Under the pieces are notes generated by a model. It was not told where the DNA came from. It saw only the letters and a program-made list of their open reading frames with translations, and ran no database searches. A stretch of 64,000 bases of DNA from Paracoccaceae bacterium (GTDB lineage: Bacteria > Pseudomonadota > Alphaproteobacteria > Rhodobacterales > Rhodobacteraceae): the NCBI GenBank assembly GCA_014872875.1, contig WKFI01000005.1, forward strand, positions 1-64,000, given 5' to 3'. Position numbers and translations under genes: made by a program. Shown here piece after piece: positions 7,858 to 16,372 of the stretch. The first letter of the stretch is position 1. Each line of letters opens with the position of its first letter.

Positions 7858-9423
7858 CTACTTCCCCGTAATGCCAAGCTTGCGCAGGACCGATTGCGTA
7901 TCCGTCACCTGGGCAACATTCTGTGTCGCGTACTCCATAGACGCACGGTGCCAATCTGCGTTCATCGTCGAACAGGCATCTTCCGGGCTGATGATGACGT
8001 ACCCTTTGTCGGCCCCGGTTCGAGCGGTGTGTTCCACCGACATATTGGTCCAGGCACCTGTATTGATGAGCGTGGTGACACCCCGGGCCCGCAGGACCGT
8101 TTCCAACCGACTGGTATCCCACGGAGACATGCGCGACTTCTCGACGATAAAGTCTCCGATCTCTGGTTCGAGGCCCTGCACCGGAGCGGCGCCCCACGAG
8201 CCGCGCAATAGGGCGTTTTCGTCCAGAACCCCTTGAAACAAAGGCGCATTCATCGTCAAACCCGGACACCCCGGATCGACGATGAACCAGACGTGTATGA
8301 CCGGAATCCCCCGCGAACGACACGCACGTGCAAGCGAGGCGATGTTGGCGATTGCATTCTGCTCGGTACAGTGGGCAGGTGCCCCGCTTTCTGCAAAAGC
8401 CCCCCCTTCGATCACGACATCGTTTTGCATATCCTGAATGATCAACGCGGCCTTGCCCGGTTCGAAATCCAGACTGTCCGTTTTGGTGATCGCCGGCGTC
8501 GATTGCGCCCCGGTATTGCGCATGAAGGGCTCGACATGCGGGCCGACCTTCACCGGGATTTCATAAACTGAAGACGTGGCGCAGGCGTAAAGGGTTCGCC
8601 AGTCGCCGCCGCCCCAATGGAAATTGGCTGTGTTCTCCGGCACCCTTACTTTGCCCAACAGATAGCCAGAAGGCGCATAGATCCAGATACCGCCGGGCGC
8701 TGTGACCCAGATGTTGCCCTTGGCGTCACATTTCATGCCGTCAGGTACACCTTCAAGGACCGGATCGGATATCCCTGAGGCCAGCACACGTTCGTTGGTC
8801 AGAGTCCCATCTGGTGCCACATCGTAGACGCGGATGTTCGTCTGCACTGTATCATTGACGTAGAGCTTGCTTTCGTCGGGGCTGAAGCACAGCCCGTTGG
8901 GCTGGTCATAGGAATACCGGTTGACCATCAACTGTGGAGCTCCGCCGCCGGGGGGAATACGATACACACCCTGAAATCCCAGCTCGACCTCCCGCTCCAC
9001 CCCGAAACCAGGCATGCGGCCATAGGTTGGGTCGGTGAACCAGATTGCCCCATCAGACTGCACTACGATGTCGTTGGGGCTGTTCAGCTCCTTACCCTCG
9101 AAATGCGACGCCAGCACTTCGCGCTGCCCATCCGGTGTGAACCGGGCAACCGATGATGTCGCGTGTTCACAGACCAACAGGTTCAGATCGGCATCATAGG
9201 TCATGCCGTTGCCCTTGTTCGACGGCCGCATGATTTCGCTCACACCGCTCTCGGGGTCATACCCTCGACGTACATCCCCCGGCATGTCCGAGAAGAAAAG
9301 GAACTGCTCGATCGGGTGCCAGATCGGCCCTTCGGTGAATTCGAACCCGGTCCCGATGGCTGTCACGGGGGCCGCCACATCGATCAACTCGTTAAACGAA
9401 CTGTCCAGCGCTTCATGTGTCAT
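7858..9423 (-). CDS. SMP-30/gluconolactonase domain fused to isochorismatase-like domain
   Basis: A 521-residue fusion. Residues 1-295 form a six-bladed SMP-30/gluconolactonase propeller. Candidate metal ligands are E31 (FTEGP), N176 (QPNG) and D228 (VPDGM), with N117 (SPNDI) as substrate contact, spaced as in SMP-30. Residues 320-521 form an isochorismatase-fold (cysteine hydrolase) domain with D331 (IIQDMQND) and K429 (VEKSR). The position of the catalytic cysteine is serine (S462, TNMSVEH). The start at 9423 overlaps the CoxE-like stop codon as TGATG. The N-terminal half should hydrolyse a lactone. The second half may be an altered hydrolase, or may act without thiol chemistry like true isochorismatases. 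Confidence 0.85.
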   Translation of the reverse strand: MTHEALDSSFNELIDVAAPVTAIGTGFEFTEGPIWHPIEQFLFFSDMPGDVRRGYDPESGVSEIMRPSNKGNGMTYDADLNLLVCEHATSSVARFTPDGQREVLASHFEGKELNSPNDIVVQSDGAIWFTDPTYGRMPGFGVEREVELGFQGVYRIPPGGGAPQLMVNRYSYDQPNGLCFSPDESKLYVNDTVQTNIRVYDVAPDGTLTNERVLASGISDPVLEGVPDGMKCDAKGNIWVTAPGGIWIYAPSGYLLGKVRVPENTANFHWGGGDWRTLYACATSSVYEIPVKVGPHVEPFMRNTGAQSTPAITKTDSLDFEPGKAALIIQDMQNDVVIEGGAFAESGAPAHCTEQNAIANIASLARACRSRGIPVIHVWFIVDPGCPGLTMNAPLFQGVLDENALLRGSWGAAPVQGLEPEIGDFIVEKSRMSPWDTSRLETVLRARGVTTLINTGAWTNMSVEHTARTGADKGYVIISPEDACSTMNADWHRASMEYATQNVAQVTDTQSVLRKLGITGK

Positions 9424-10550
9424 CAGGTTTGCCTCCGGTGAATTGAATTGGATGTGTCCCGAGCGGCCCAGCCCAGAAGCTGCTCGCAAATTGTTTCGGT
9501 CGATGCACCGCCACCCAAACCGTCCAGATCGTCGCGAATGCGGATCAGGGCTTCGGTCTGCGGTACAAACTCCGGACCTGTGCTTAACGGAGTCAGCCAA
9601 AGATGCTGCCAGCAAAGGCGTGACAATTTGCGAACCGCCAAATCCAGGGCGTCTGAGCTGTCGCGCTCCAACCCGTCTGACAACGTCACCACGAAGGCCC
9701 CTCGGGCCATACCGGCGTAGCGCGGCACCGCAAGAAAGGCATTCATCGTATCACCCAACCGGGTCCCACCGTCCCAATCGGGGATAAGGACACTGGCGCG
9801 GGCAAGCGCCTGTTCCCGATTACGCAAGGCCAAAGCCCGCGTGACACGTGTCATTTGCGTGCCAAGGGCAAACACCTCGACCCGGGCGTTCAGCCGCTTG
9901 AGAGAATGCGCAAACCGAAAATAGGCATCTGTCCGGTCCTTCATTGAACCGGACACATCGATCAACAACAGGATGGGCCGAATGGTCCGGATCCGTGATC
10001 GTCCGGGTAACGTCAAAAGCTCTCCGTCATGGTGTACCGCCCTGCGCATGGCCCGACGCATGTCCAGAACGTCTTTTTTGCGCGACTTTCGCTTGCGTCG
10101 GCTTGTCCTTTGGGGAAGCATCCGGGGTGCGCGGGTGCGAAACCGGCTCAGCACATGGTCTTCTCCGCCGACCAACTGCCGCTGGCTGGCCATTTCCAAA
10201 CGTGTCGCCTGCTGACCGGCCTCGTTGACCTCTTCCGGTGCCAGTGGGTCGTCTTGCCCCCCCCGATCTTCATTGATGTCGGTTTCATCTTCTGCATCTG
10301 CCTGAGCGAGTTCCGGCAAAACCCGTCCCAGGAAATGTGCGTCGAACAGATCCTGGAACACATCTCTGCGTTCTGGTGGCGGGCCAAACACCGCATAAGC
10401 CGCGTTTTGAATGTCCCTCATCGACCTGGGTCCCAGAACTTCGACGGACTGCAACAGAGCGATCCCCTGATCCGGCGTGGCCAGAAATCCGTTGGCACGC
10501 AACAGCTGCCCAAACCCAAGAAGATGTGCTGAGGCGGCAGGCAGCGTCAT
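9423..10550 (-). CDS. VWA-domain protein, CoxE-like
   Basis: A 375-residue protein. It has a helical N-terminal region, an acidic then strongly basic linker (about 85-160), and a von Willebrand A domain whose MIDAS motif DVSGS is at residues 198-202. CoxE proteins pair with the MoxR ATPase CoxD to mature the bimetallic centre or insert cofactor in CoxL-type molybdenum hydroxylases. The gene overlaps the MoxR gene by four bases (ATGA) and the lactonase fusion by one base. It therefore sits between maturation and catabolic genes in one transcript. Confidence 0.85.
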   Translation of the reverse strand: MTLPAASAHLLGFGQLLRANGFLATPDQGIALLQSVEVLGPRSMRDIQNAAYAVFGPPPERRDVFQDLFDAHFLGRVLPELAQADAEDETDINEDRGGQDDPLAPEEVNEAGQQATRLEMASQRQLVGGEDHVLSRFRTRAPRMLPQRTSRRKRKSRKKDVLDMRRAMRRAVHHDGELLTLPGRSRIRTIRPILLLIDVSGSMKDRTDAYFRFAHSLKRLNARVEVFALGTQMTRVTRALALRNREQALARASVLIPDWDGGTRLGDTMNAFLAVPRYAGMARGAFVVTLSDGLERDSSDALDLAVRKLSRLCWQHLWLTPLSTGPEFVPQTEALIRIRDDLDGLGGGASTETICEQLLGWAARDTSNSIHRRQT

Positions 10551-11419
10551 CCGATCATCTCCGCCATGCGAGGTTCCAGGAAGCCAAGATCATCCTGATC
10601 CTTCAGCGCCACCCCGATCGACTGACGAAACGCCTCGGGCCAACCGTGGCCCAGCGAATTCAGAACAGTCGCGGCTTCGGCCCATTCGATTGTTTCGGCG
10701 ATCCCGGGGGGCTTTGCCAGCGGCTCTTGCCGCATGCGGTTCACGGCGGCCACGATCGCCCGCGCTGTGTCTCGGGCCACGCTGCCGGCGCGCGCCATCA
10801 CGATATCGGCCTCAAGCTCCGGTTCCGGGAAATCAATCCAATGATATACGCACCGGCGACGAAGCGCTTCGTGAAGATCACGGGTCCGGTTTGAAGTCAG
10901 AACGATGATTGGACGATGCAGGGCCGAAACTGTCCCCGTTTCGGGGATCGAAATCTGGAAGTCCGACAGATATTCCAACAAGAAGGCTTCGAATTCGTGG
11001 TCCGAACGGTCAATCTCATCCACCAGTAGCAAGCTGTGTCGGCCATTCCTGAGCGCCTTGAGCATGGGCCGTTCAATCAGGAAACGATCCGCGTAGATGT
11101 CAGGTTCTTCACCTTCGCCAGCCTGACGGATTGCGAGCATCTGACGCGCATAGTTCCATTCGTACATTGCGCTGGCGGCATCGATCCCTTCAAAACACTG
11201 AAGGCGGATCATCTCGCGCATCAGGGCCGAGGCGAGTGCTTTGGCGGCTTCGGTCTTGCCGACACCGGGCGCGCCTTCCAACAACAAGGGCTTGCCAAGC
11301 GCCAGTGCAAGATAGGCTGACGTTGCCAGTCCATCGCCCGCCAGATATTGCGCAGCCGACAGCGCGGCTTTCAACGCCTCTGGGCTGTCAATCCCATCTA
11401 TCGTTCGCTGCACAGTCAC
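10547..11419 (-). CDS. MoxR-type AAA+ ATPase, CoxD-like
   Basis: A 290-residue AAA+ chaperone. Walker A GAPGVGKT is at residues 49-56, Walker B LLLVDEID near 130-137, and a sensor-1-like LTSNRTRDL follows. The start is a GTG at 11419, three bases after the stop of the Mo-subunit C-part gene. It overlaps the VWA gene by four bases. With its VWA partner it would remodel the CoxL-like hydroxylase during maturation, as in carboxydotrophs, although the hydroxylase here is not a true CO dehydrogenase. Confidence 0.88.
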   Translation of the reverse strand: MTVQRTIDGIDSPEALKAALSAAQYLAGDGLATSAYLALALGKPLLLEGAPGVGKTEAAKALASALMREMIRLQCFEGIDAASAMYEWNYARQMLAIRQAGEGEEPDIYADRFLIERPMLKALRNGRHSLLLVDEIDRSDHEFEAFLLEYLSDFQISIPETGTVSALHRPIIVLTSNRTRDLHEALRRRCVYHWIDFPEPELEADIVMARAGSVARDTARAIVAAVNRMRQEPLAKPPGIAETIEWAEAATVLNSLGHGWPEAFRQSIGVALKDQDDLGFLEPRMAEMIG

Positions 11420-11422
11420 GAA

Positions 11423-12433
11423 TTACGCTCCCTGCCGCTGCTTTTCATGAATGGCCCTAAGGATTTTTTCGGGCGTTATCGGCAGTTCGTCCATTTCGAC
11501 CCCGACCGCGTCGTAGATCGCATTGGCGACGGCCGGCAGCACAGGATTCGCGCACATTTCGCCCGTTCCCTTTCCACCGTAAGGACCATCAGGGGCTGGG
11601 CGCTCGAGTATGGAAATGTCGTGCTGCGCCAGATCTCCGGGTCCGGGCATCGGGTAGCTGGAAAAGCTGTAGGGCCGATGCTCGCGCGATGGGTAATAAG
11701 GCTCGGTTGTCTCATACAGCGCATGGCTGAGCCCCATCCATGCCCCGCCGATCAGCTGTTGCTCCACCAATTTCGGATTCAACGCCCTGCCAACTTCATA
11801 GGCCGAGTTGATCCGAACATTGGACACTTCCCCTGTTTCGTCATCGACCTCCAGGTCAACGATCATGGCGGTGTGTGCAAAGCACGAGACCGTGCTCATC
11901 TCGCCGGTATCCGGGTCCACGTCGGACATCGGGATCAGGAAAATCCCACGCCCCGAAACGGATTGGCCATATTTGAATTGTGCCGCGTTACAAGCGTCCT
12001 GTGTCGAGATCGAGTTTCCCGGGGCGCCTTTCACATGGATATTGCCCTGCCCGTCCGTCACAAGGTCCGCTGCATTGACCTCCAGTTCCTCCGCGGCGGC
12101 CTCCAGCATGATGGCGCGGGCCTCTTTGGCAGCCGCAATGACAGCGTTACCGACCCTGTGTGTGCCACGTGACGCAAAGCTCCCCATGCAATGGGGGCCG
12201 GTGTCACTGTCGGCTGTATCGACATACACATCTTCCACCGGCACCCCCAAGGTCTCAGCCGCCACCTGGCGAGACACCGATTTCATCCCCTGCCCCAAAT
12301 CGATAGAGGACAAAGCCACGGTGAACTTGCCTTCTGGATTTGAATGGACCAGCGCCTGGCTTGGATCGCCGCCAAGGTTCATGCCGATGGGATAGTTCAT
12401 GGCGCAGGTGCCGCGCCCCTTATGAATAGCCAT
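11423..12433 (-). CDS. Mo-hydroxylase large subunit, C-terminal half (split gene)
   Basis: A 336-residue protein corresponding to the C-terminal molybdopterin-binding half of xanthine-dehydrogenase-family large subunits. It starts MAIHKGRGTC at 12433, one base after the TGA of the N-terminal half, with CCGGAGA upstream as a ribosome site. Family blocks are present: DLGQGM, FASRGTHRVGNAV, and GGKGTGE, whose glutamate (E292) is the family's catalytic base. The frame stays open upstream to 12706, but that translation is a proline/histidine/arginine-rich artefact of the GC-rich linker. It could be true gene fission with translational coupling, or a frameshift in a once-fused gene. The clean start and ribosome site favour fission. 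Confidence 0.8.
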   Translation of the reverse strand: MAIHKGRGTCAMNYPIGMNLGGDPSQALVHSNPEGKFTVALSSIDLGQGMKSVSRQVAAETLGVPVEDVYVDTADSDTGPHCMGSFASRGTHRVGNAVIAAAKEARAIMLEAAAEELEVNAADLVTDGQGNIHVKGAPGNSISTQDACNAAQFKYGQSVSGRGIFLIPMSDVDPDTGEMSTVSCFAHTAMIVDLEVDDETGEVSNVRINSAYEVGRALNPKLVEQQLIGGAWMGLSHALYETTEPYYPSREHRPYSFSSYPMPGPGDLAQHDISILERPAPDGPYGGKGTGEMCANPVLPAVANAIYDAVGVEMDELPITPEKILRAIHEKQRQGA

Positions 12434-12434
12434 C

Positions 12435-14189
12435 TCAACGTCTCCGGTTGCCGATTTTGGAATAGCGGGAGTACCGAGGGCCTGGAGATCCTTGCGGCTT
12501 TGCCGCCGGTGGCGGCGATGCCTCGGCCGCGGGTGTTGCTGCCGGTGGCGGGGGCGCAGGTGGAGGTGCAGACTGGCCGAGGGAACTGGCCCCATACCCG
12601 CGCATTGCCGGGCTTGCTGCAAATTGGGTCTGGGCTTGCGCAGGCGCGGGTGCAGCGGGTGTTGCCGAAGTGCTTGGTTTGCCGGAAACAGGTACATCGA
12701 CACCAACCTGAGGGATCAGGCCCGGAGCATGGTCCGCAGCCGCGATACGCCGGGTTCCTGCGGGCAACTCCGAGCCATCCTGCAATCGCGTTGCCGGGAT
12801 TTGGGCCCGCTCTCCGCCTCCTCCTTGCGAGGAACTCATCTGCATGTATTCAGAGGTAAGGGGGTAGTTGGCACGCGCAGCGGCAGCCTGAATGCTTTCG
12901 ATCAAGGCGCAATTTCCGGCCAAACGACGATGTGCCTTCATGTCACCGTCGCGATAGGCGTTGATCAACCGGAACTCCAACGGCCCCATGCCGACAGCAC
13001 GGGCGCCTTTGTCCATATGCCGTTCGATCGCAAAATCCGCGCCGGTTACGCCAAAACCCCGCATCGCCGTTGCCGGGGTTCGGTTGGTGTAGACACAATA
13101 GAGATCGGATTGCACATTCGGGATCGTATACGGCCCCGGCAGGTGGCCAGTGCATTTCACGACGCCGTAAGAGGTCAAACGAGTGTAGGCGCCTGAGTCG
13201 AAGTACCCCGTGAACTGACGGGCGATGATCCGGCCATCTGAGGCAAGCCCGTCCTTGATATACCAAACCTCGGCGCTGCGCGGTGCGCTGACCTGCATTT
13301 CCTCGGCTCGGTCCAGAACGTATCGCACAGGTCGCCCGGTCAGCATGGCACCCAGGATGGCCAGAGGTTCACACAAGCCATCGACCTTGCCACCAAAACC
13401 GCCCCCCACGGTTCCACCAATAAAGTGAAGCCTGCTGGACGACACATCCAAAAGTTTTGCCGCCGTGCCGAGTGTGAAAAACAAGCCTTGCGTCGAGGTG
13501 TAACACGCCCAGCGATCGTTGGTCTCAGGCAGGGCAATGGCACCGTTTGGTTCGATCGGTGCCTGCTCGATAGGCGCCATCTGATAGCGGCCCTCGACGA
13601 TATAGTCGGCGCGCGCAAACCCGGTCTCCACATCGCCAAAGCGCAGCTTTTGCTTGTCCGTCCCGCCATAGAATTCGAACTTGTTGTTCGGATAGGTCAA
13701 ATTGACCGATGGCGCCCCGGGCTTGATCGCCTCTTCGACGTCCAGCACATGCGGCAGTTCTTCATAATCTACGCGCACTGCGTTTACAGCATCATGGGCC
13801 TGCGCTTCGCTCTCGGCGATGATGGCAAGAACAGGCTCTCCCTTGTAGGCAACCTTGTCCACGGCGAGAACCGGTTCATCATCCTTGCCGAAATCCAACA
13901 GGCTGAGCAGCGTGTTGAGGTTCACGGGAACATCTGCGCCACGCATGATCCGAACGACACCGGGCATGGTTTCTGCGCGAGACGTATCGATATTGCGAAT
14001 GCGCGCGTGGTGGTAAGGGCTGCGAACACATCTGATATGCAGCATTCCGTCAAACCGATGATCATCAAAGAACGGCGACCGTCCGGTGACATGACCCAGG
14101 ATATCCTGCCTGCGCGTCGGCTTTCCGACTTCGTTCAGGTCATCGTCGCGTTCATCAGCAAACAGATCCTTTCGAAACTCTACACTCAT
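12435..14189 (-). CDS. Mo-hydroxylase large subunit, N-terminal half with Pro/Ala-rich tail
   Basis: A 584-residue protein of the xanthine-dehydrogenase/CoxL family, matching the first half of the large subunit. It has the a/b hammerhead domain (residues 25-150), the glycine-rich GGGFGG loop (262-267) and the cofactor loop AMRGFG (375-380). The last motif is the xanthine-dehydrogenase type, not the selanyl-cysteine loop of form I CO dehydrogenase. From about residue 451 it continues as 134 residues of low-complexity Gly, then Pro/Ala-rich sequence, ending in a basic RYSRYSKIGNRRR tail and TGA. The start overlaps the FeS subunit gene by four bases. It should assemble with the next gene product into one large subunit. 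Confidence 0.82.
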   Translation of the reverse strand: MSVEFRKDLFADERDDDLNEVGKPTRRQDILGHVTGRSPFFDDHRFDGMLHIRCVRSPYHHARIRNIDTSRAETMPGVVRIMRGADVPVNLNTLLSLLDFGKDDEPVLAVDKVAYKGEPVLAIIAESEAQAHDAVNAVRVDYEELPHVLDVEEAIKPGAPSVNLTYPNNKFEFYGGTDKQKLRFGDVETGFARADYIVEGRYQMAPIEQAPIEPNGAIALPETNDRWACYTSTQGLFFTLGTAAKLLDVSSSRLHFIGGTVGGGFGGKVDGLCEPLAILGAMLTGRPVRYVLDRAEEMQVSAPRSAEVWYIKDGLASDGRIIARQFTGYFDSGAYTRLTSYGVVKCTGHLPGPYTIPNVQSDLYCVYTNRTPATAMRGFGVTGADFAIERHMDKGARAVGMGPLEFRLINAYRDGDMKAHRRLAGNCALIESIQAAAARANYPLTSEYMQMSSSQGGGGERAQIPATRLQDGSELPAGTRRIAAADHAPGLIPQVGVDVPVSGKPSTSATPAAPAPAQAQTQFAASPAMRGYGASSLGQSAPPPAPPPPAATPAAEASPPPAAKPQGSPGPRYSRYSKIGNRRR

Positions 14190-14665
14190 GCACGTGTCCC
14201 CCGCTCTTGTGCGGCAACCAACTGAATTGCATCGATAATCGGCTCATAACCCGTACATCGGCACAGATTGTCCGAGATCGCTTCGACAATGTCGTCGCGA
14301 TCCGGGTTCGGATTGCGCCGCAACAGCGCCCGTGCGGCGACGATCATGCCCGGCGTGCAGTAACCGCACTGCGCAGCAAAGCCGTCCATGAAAGCCGTTT
14401 GCAAAGGATCAAGCTGTTCCCCGGACAGCCCGGCCAGGCTTTCGACATCGCGTCCCTGAACGTTCTGAGCCAAGGTCACACAGGACAGGACGGTTTTGCC
14501 ATCCACGCTGACCATGCAAGCGCCGCAGCCGCCCTGACCGCAGCCGAACTTGGGCGTCAGATCGCCCACCTTGCCCCGTAAAACGCTGAGCAGATTGTCC
14601 GCCTCATCGGCAAACACAGCCACATCCGACCCATTCAGCCTGAATTGAAGTGGTAGTTGAGCCAT
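14186..14665 (-). CDS. [2Fe-2S] small subunit of Mo hydroxylase (CoxS-like)
   Basis: A 159-residue iron-sulfur subunit. The plant-ferredoxin-type cluster is bound by C42, C47, C50 and C62. The second cluster is bound by C100, C103, C135 and C137 (CGYC and CRC motifs). Length and cysteine spacing are standard for the family. It carries electrons from the molybdenum centre to the FAD subunit. It starts three bases after the FAD subunit stop and overlaps the large-subunit N-part by four bases. Confidence 0.93.
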   Translation of the reverse strand: MAQLPLQFRLNGSDVAVFADEADNLLSVLRGKVGDLTPKFGCGQGGCGACMVSVDGKTVLSCVTLAQNVQGRDVESLAGLSGEQLDPLQTAFMDGFAAQCGYCTPGMIVAARALLRRNPNPDRDDIVEAISDNLCRCTGYEPIIDAIQLVAAQERGTRA

Positions 14666-14668
14666 GCC

Positions 14669-15484
14669 TTATCCCCCTGCCATCTGTGTTAGAGCGCGGC
14701 GCAAATGGACTTGCACCATCTGTTCCCGATACCAGCCACTTGCGATGGCATCCGTGCGGGGTTCGATCCCACGCATCGCGTCCGTGACAGCGCGTTCGAT
14801 CGTGGCGTCGTCGAGCCGGGAGTTGCCCATGGCACGCGCAGCTCCCATCGAAAGACAAGGCCGATCTGCCACGCCACCCAGCGCCACACGCGCCTCACGG
14901 ATACGGCCGGCGGATTGATCCAGATGTATGGCAAGCGTCACGATGGCCGGTCCGCGCGGGTTCATGCGGGACATCTTGTGAAACATGACTTGCCCTTGAG
15001 GCCGGCGAATGTTCACCGCCCGTACCAGCGGCGGCGCTGAGCCAGACCGTTCAAACAAGCGCTCGATTGCAACCGGGCGAGATCCTGACTGTCCCGCCAG
15101 AGAGACCTCGGCCCCTAGTGCCACGAGAAGAACAGCCAGATCACCGTACGGTGCGCGCGCAAAAAGATTACCGCCCAGTGTGGCCATGTTTCGAATAGCT
15201 GGGCCGCCCACACACCGCGCCGCGGAATGCAGGAACTCCAGTTCCGGCTTCATCAGGAGTTGAGACATGGTAACCCCGGCCCCGATGGAAATGTTTGCAC
15301 CACCGGCGGAGATGTCCGTCAAAGCAGGATCGTCCACACGTACAAGCTTGCGAATACCTGGATCGCCTGCATTGACCCGCTGCATCAGTAGCGTACCGCC
15401 CCCAAGCATCCTTGCGGTCTTGTCCGACGACAAAAGGCGTGCGGCGCTATCAACAGTTGAAAGACTACTCACCTGAACTGTCAT
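14669..15484 (-). CDS. FAD-binding subunit of Mo hydroxylase (CoxM-like)
   Basis: A 271-residue FAD_binding_5-type subunit. The start at 15484 (MTVQVSS) is one base after the stop of the preceding CoxG-like gene, giving the usual short N-terminus. The FAD motifs are visible: LGGGTLLMQR, the family's pyrophosphate loop, and TLGGNLFARAPYGD. The C-terminal CO_deh_flav_C domain follows. With the neighbouring FeS and Mo subunits it forms the M-S-L gene order of CO-dehydrogenase-type hydroxylases. Confidence 0.9.
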   Translation of the reverse strand: MTVQVSSLSTVDSAARLLSSDKTARMLGGGTLLMQRVNAGDPGIRKLVRVDDPALTDISAGGANISIGAGVTMSQLLMKPELEFLHSAARCVGGPAIRNMATLGGNLFARAPYGDLAVLLVALGAEVSLAGQSGSRPVAIERLFERSGSAPPLVRAVNIRRPQGQVMFHKMSRMNPRGPAIVTLAIHLDQSAGRIREARVALGGVADRPCLSMGAARAMGNSRLDDATIERAVTDAMRGIEPRTDAIASGWYREQMVQVHLRRALTQMAGG

Positions 15485-15485
15485 A

Positions 15486-15920
15486 TTACTCCACCTCATC
15501 CCGGATGGCCTGGAAACCGGCCAGTTGAATGTCGTTGCCAACAAGTGCTGCCAATTGTGCACCCTGCCCCTTTGGAGCGGTGAACTGCGCCTTCCACTCC
15601 CAAAAGCACCTGTCGCCGTCCGTCACTGGAACCAGTCGAACATGAGCGACATAATTCAAAAGCGGGATCGGCGTGTCCTGCAGGCAATAGGAAAAGGCTG
15701 TTTCAACATCGCTCAGGCTGAGGAGCCTTTCGCGCAAGAACGACCCGTCCCCCAGATGAAAAGCCCGGACACACCCAACCTTGTCTGACGGTGCTCCTCG
15801 CTCGATTTCGCTATCTGCGACCGCAGGATGCCAACGGTCATGGCCATTGAAATCGCGCAACAGGGCCCACACCCGGTCGATGGGAGCACGTAAAACAGTA
15901 CTGTTGGCTACCCGGATCAT
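15486..15920 (-). CDS. SRPBCC/CoxG-like protein 1
   Basis: A 144-residue START/Bet v1-like (SRPBCC) protein, opening with the family pattern in which an APIDRVWALLRDF helix precedes a WHPAV strand. It is closely similar in length and layout to the next gene upstream, so the two are probably a tandem duplication. CoxG proteins of this fold anchor CO dehydrogenase to the membrane, but they carry a C-terminal hydrophobic tail that is absent here. A ligand-binding role is therefore also possible. The four-base overlap upstream and one-base gap downstream show a tight operon. Confidence 0.75.
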   Translation of the reverse strand: MIRVANSTVLRAPIDRVWALLRDFNGHDRWHPAVADSEIERGAPSDKVGCVRAFHLGDGSFLRERLLSLSDVETAFSYCLQDTPIPLLNYVAHVRLVPVTDGDRCFWEWKAQFTAPKGQGAQLAALVGNDIQLAGFQAIRDEVE

Positions 15921-16360
15921 GATCCCTGTCCGAAATGCCGTTTGAGCGCATCGAACCCGGCCTGAAAGACATCATTGCCGATGCCATCGACCAAACCCTG
16001 TTCGTCCTCCTCGGCACAGTCGAATTCGGCCGACCATTCGGCAAATGTGCGGTTGCCGTCCGTGATCGGTGTCAGCCGCAAAGTTGCGACATAGCCAGTC
16101 AAAGGCATCGGGGATTCGAGGATCGTATAGGTCGTCGTCATGTCGTAGTCCGACAAACCCACCAACTGCTCCGTGATCCTGTCTCCGTTTTGCAGACGAA
16201 AATCGCGTATGCATCCGACCTGATCCGGATGAAGACCGTCCTGAATTCGGCTGTCGCGAACGACGGGATGCCACCGAGGCAGCCCGTTGAAATCGCGGAT
16301 CTTCTCCCACACATCCTCGGATGACGCCGGAATTACACTGCTGATGAATACGCTGGCCAT
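15917..16360 (-). CDS. SRPBCC/CoxG-like protein 2
   Basis: A 147-residue SRPBCC-fold protein, with an N-terminal EDVWEKIRDFNGLPRWHPV block parallel to the paralogue that follows it. It overlaps that paralogue by four bases. It starts 12 bases after the flotillin stop codon. No membrane segment is seen. It lies between a membrane-organising flotillin and the hydroxylase subunits, so a role in recruiting or feeding the enzyme at the membrane is plausible but inferred. Confidence 0.75.
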   Translation of the reverse strand: MASVFISSVIPASSEDVWEKIRDFNGLPRWHPVVRDSRIQDGLHPDQVGCIRDFRLQNGDRITEQLVGLSDYDMTTTYTILESPMPLTGYVATLRLTPITDGNRTFAEWSAEFDCAEEDEQGLVDGIGNDVFQAGFDALKRHFGQGS

Positions 16361-16372
16361 GGGTCCGGTTCC

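Noticed and set aside
12435-12706. Upstream extension of the Mo-subunit C-part through the low-complexity region
   Set aside because: The translation is an abnormal proline/histidine/arginine-rich run; an ATG with ribosome site at 12433 explains the gene better.
11423-14665. True aerobic CO dehydrogenase
   Set aside because: The cofactor loop is AMRGFG, without the cysteine motif of form I CoxL. CoxD/E/G neighbours also occur with other hydroxylases.
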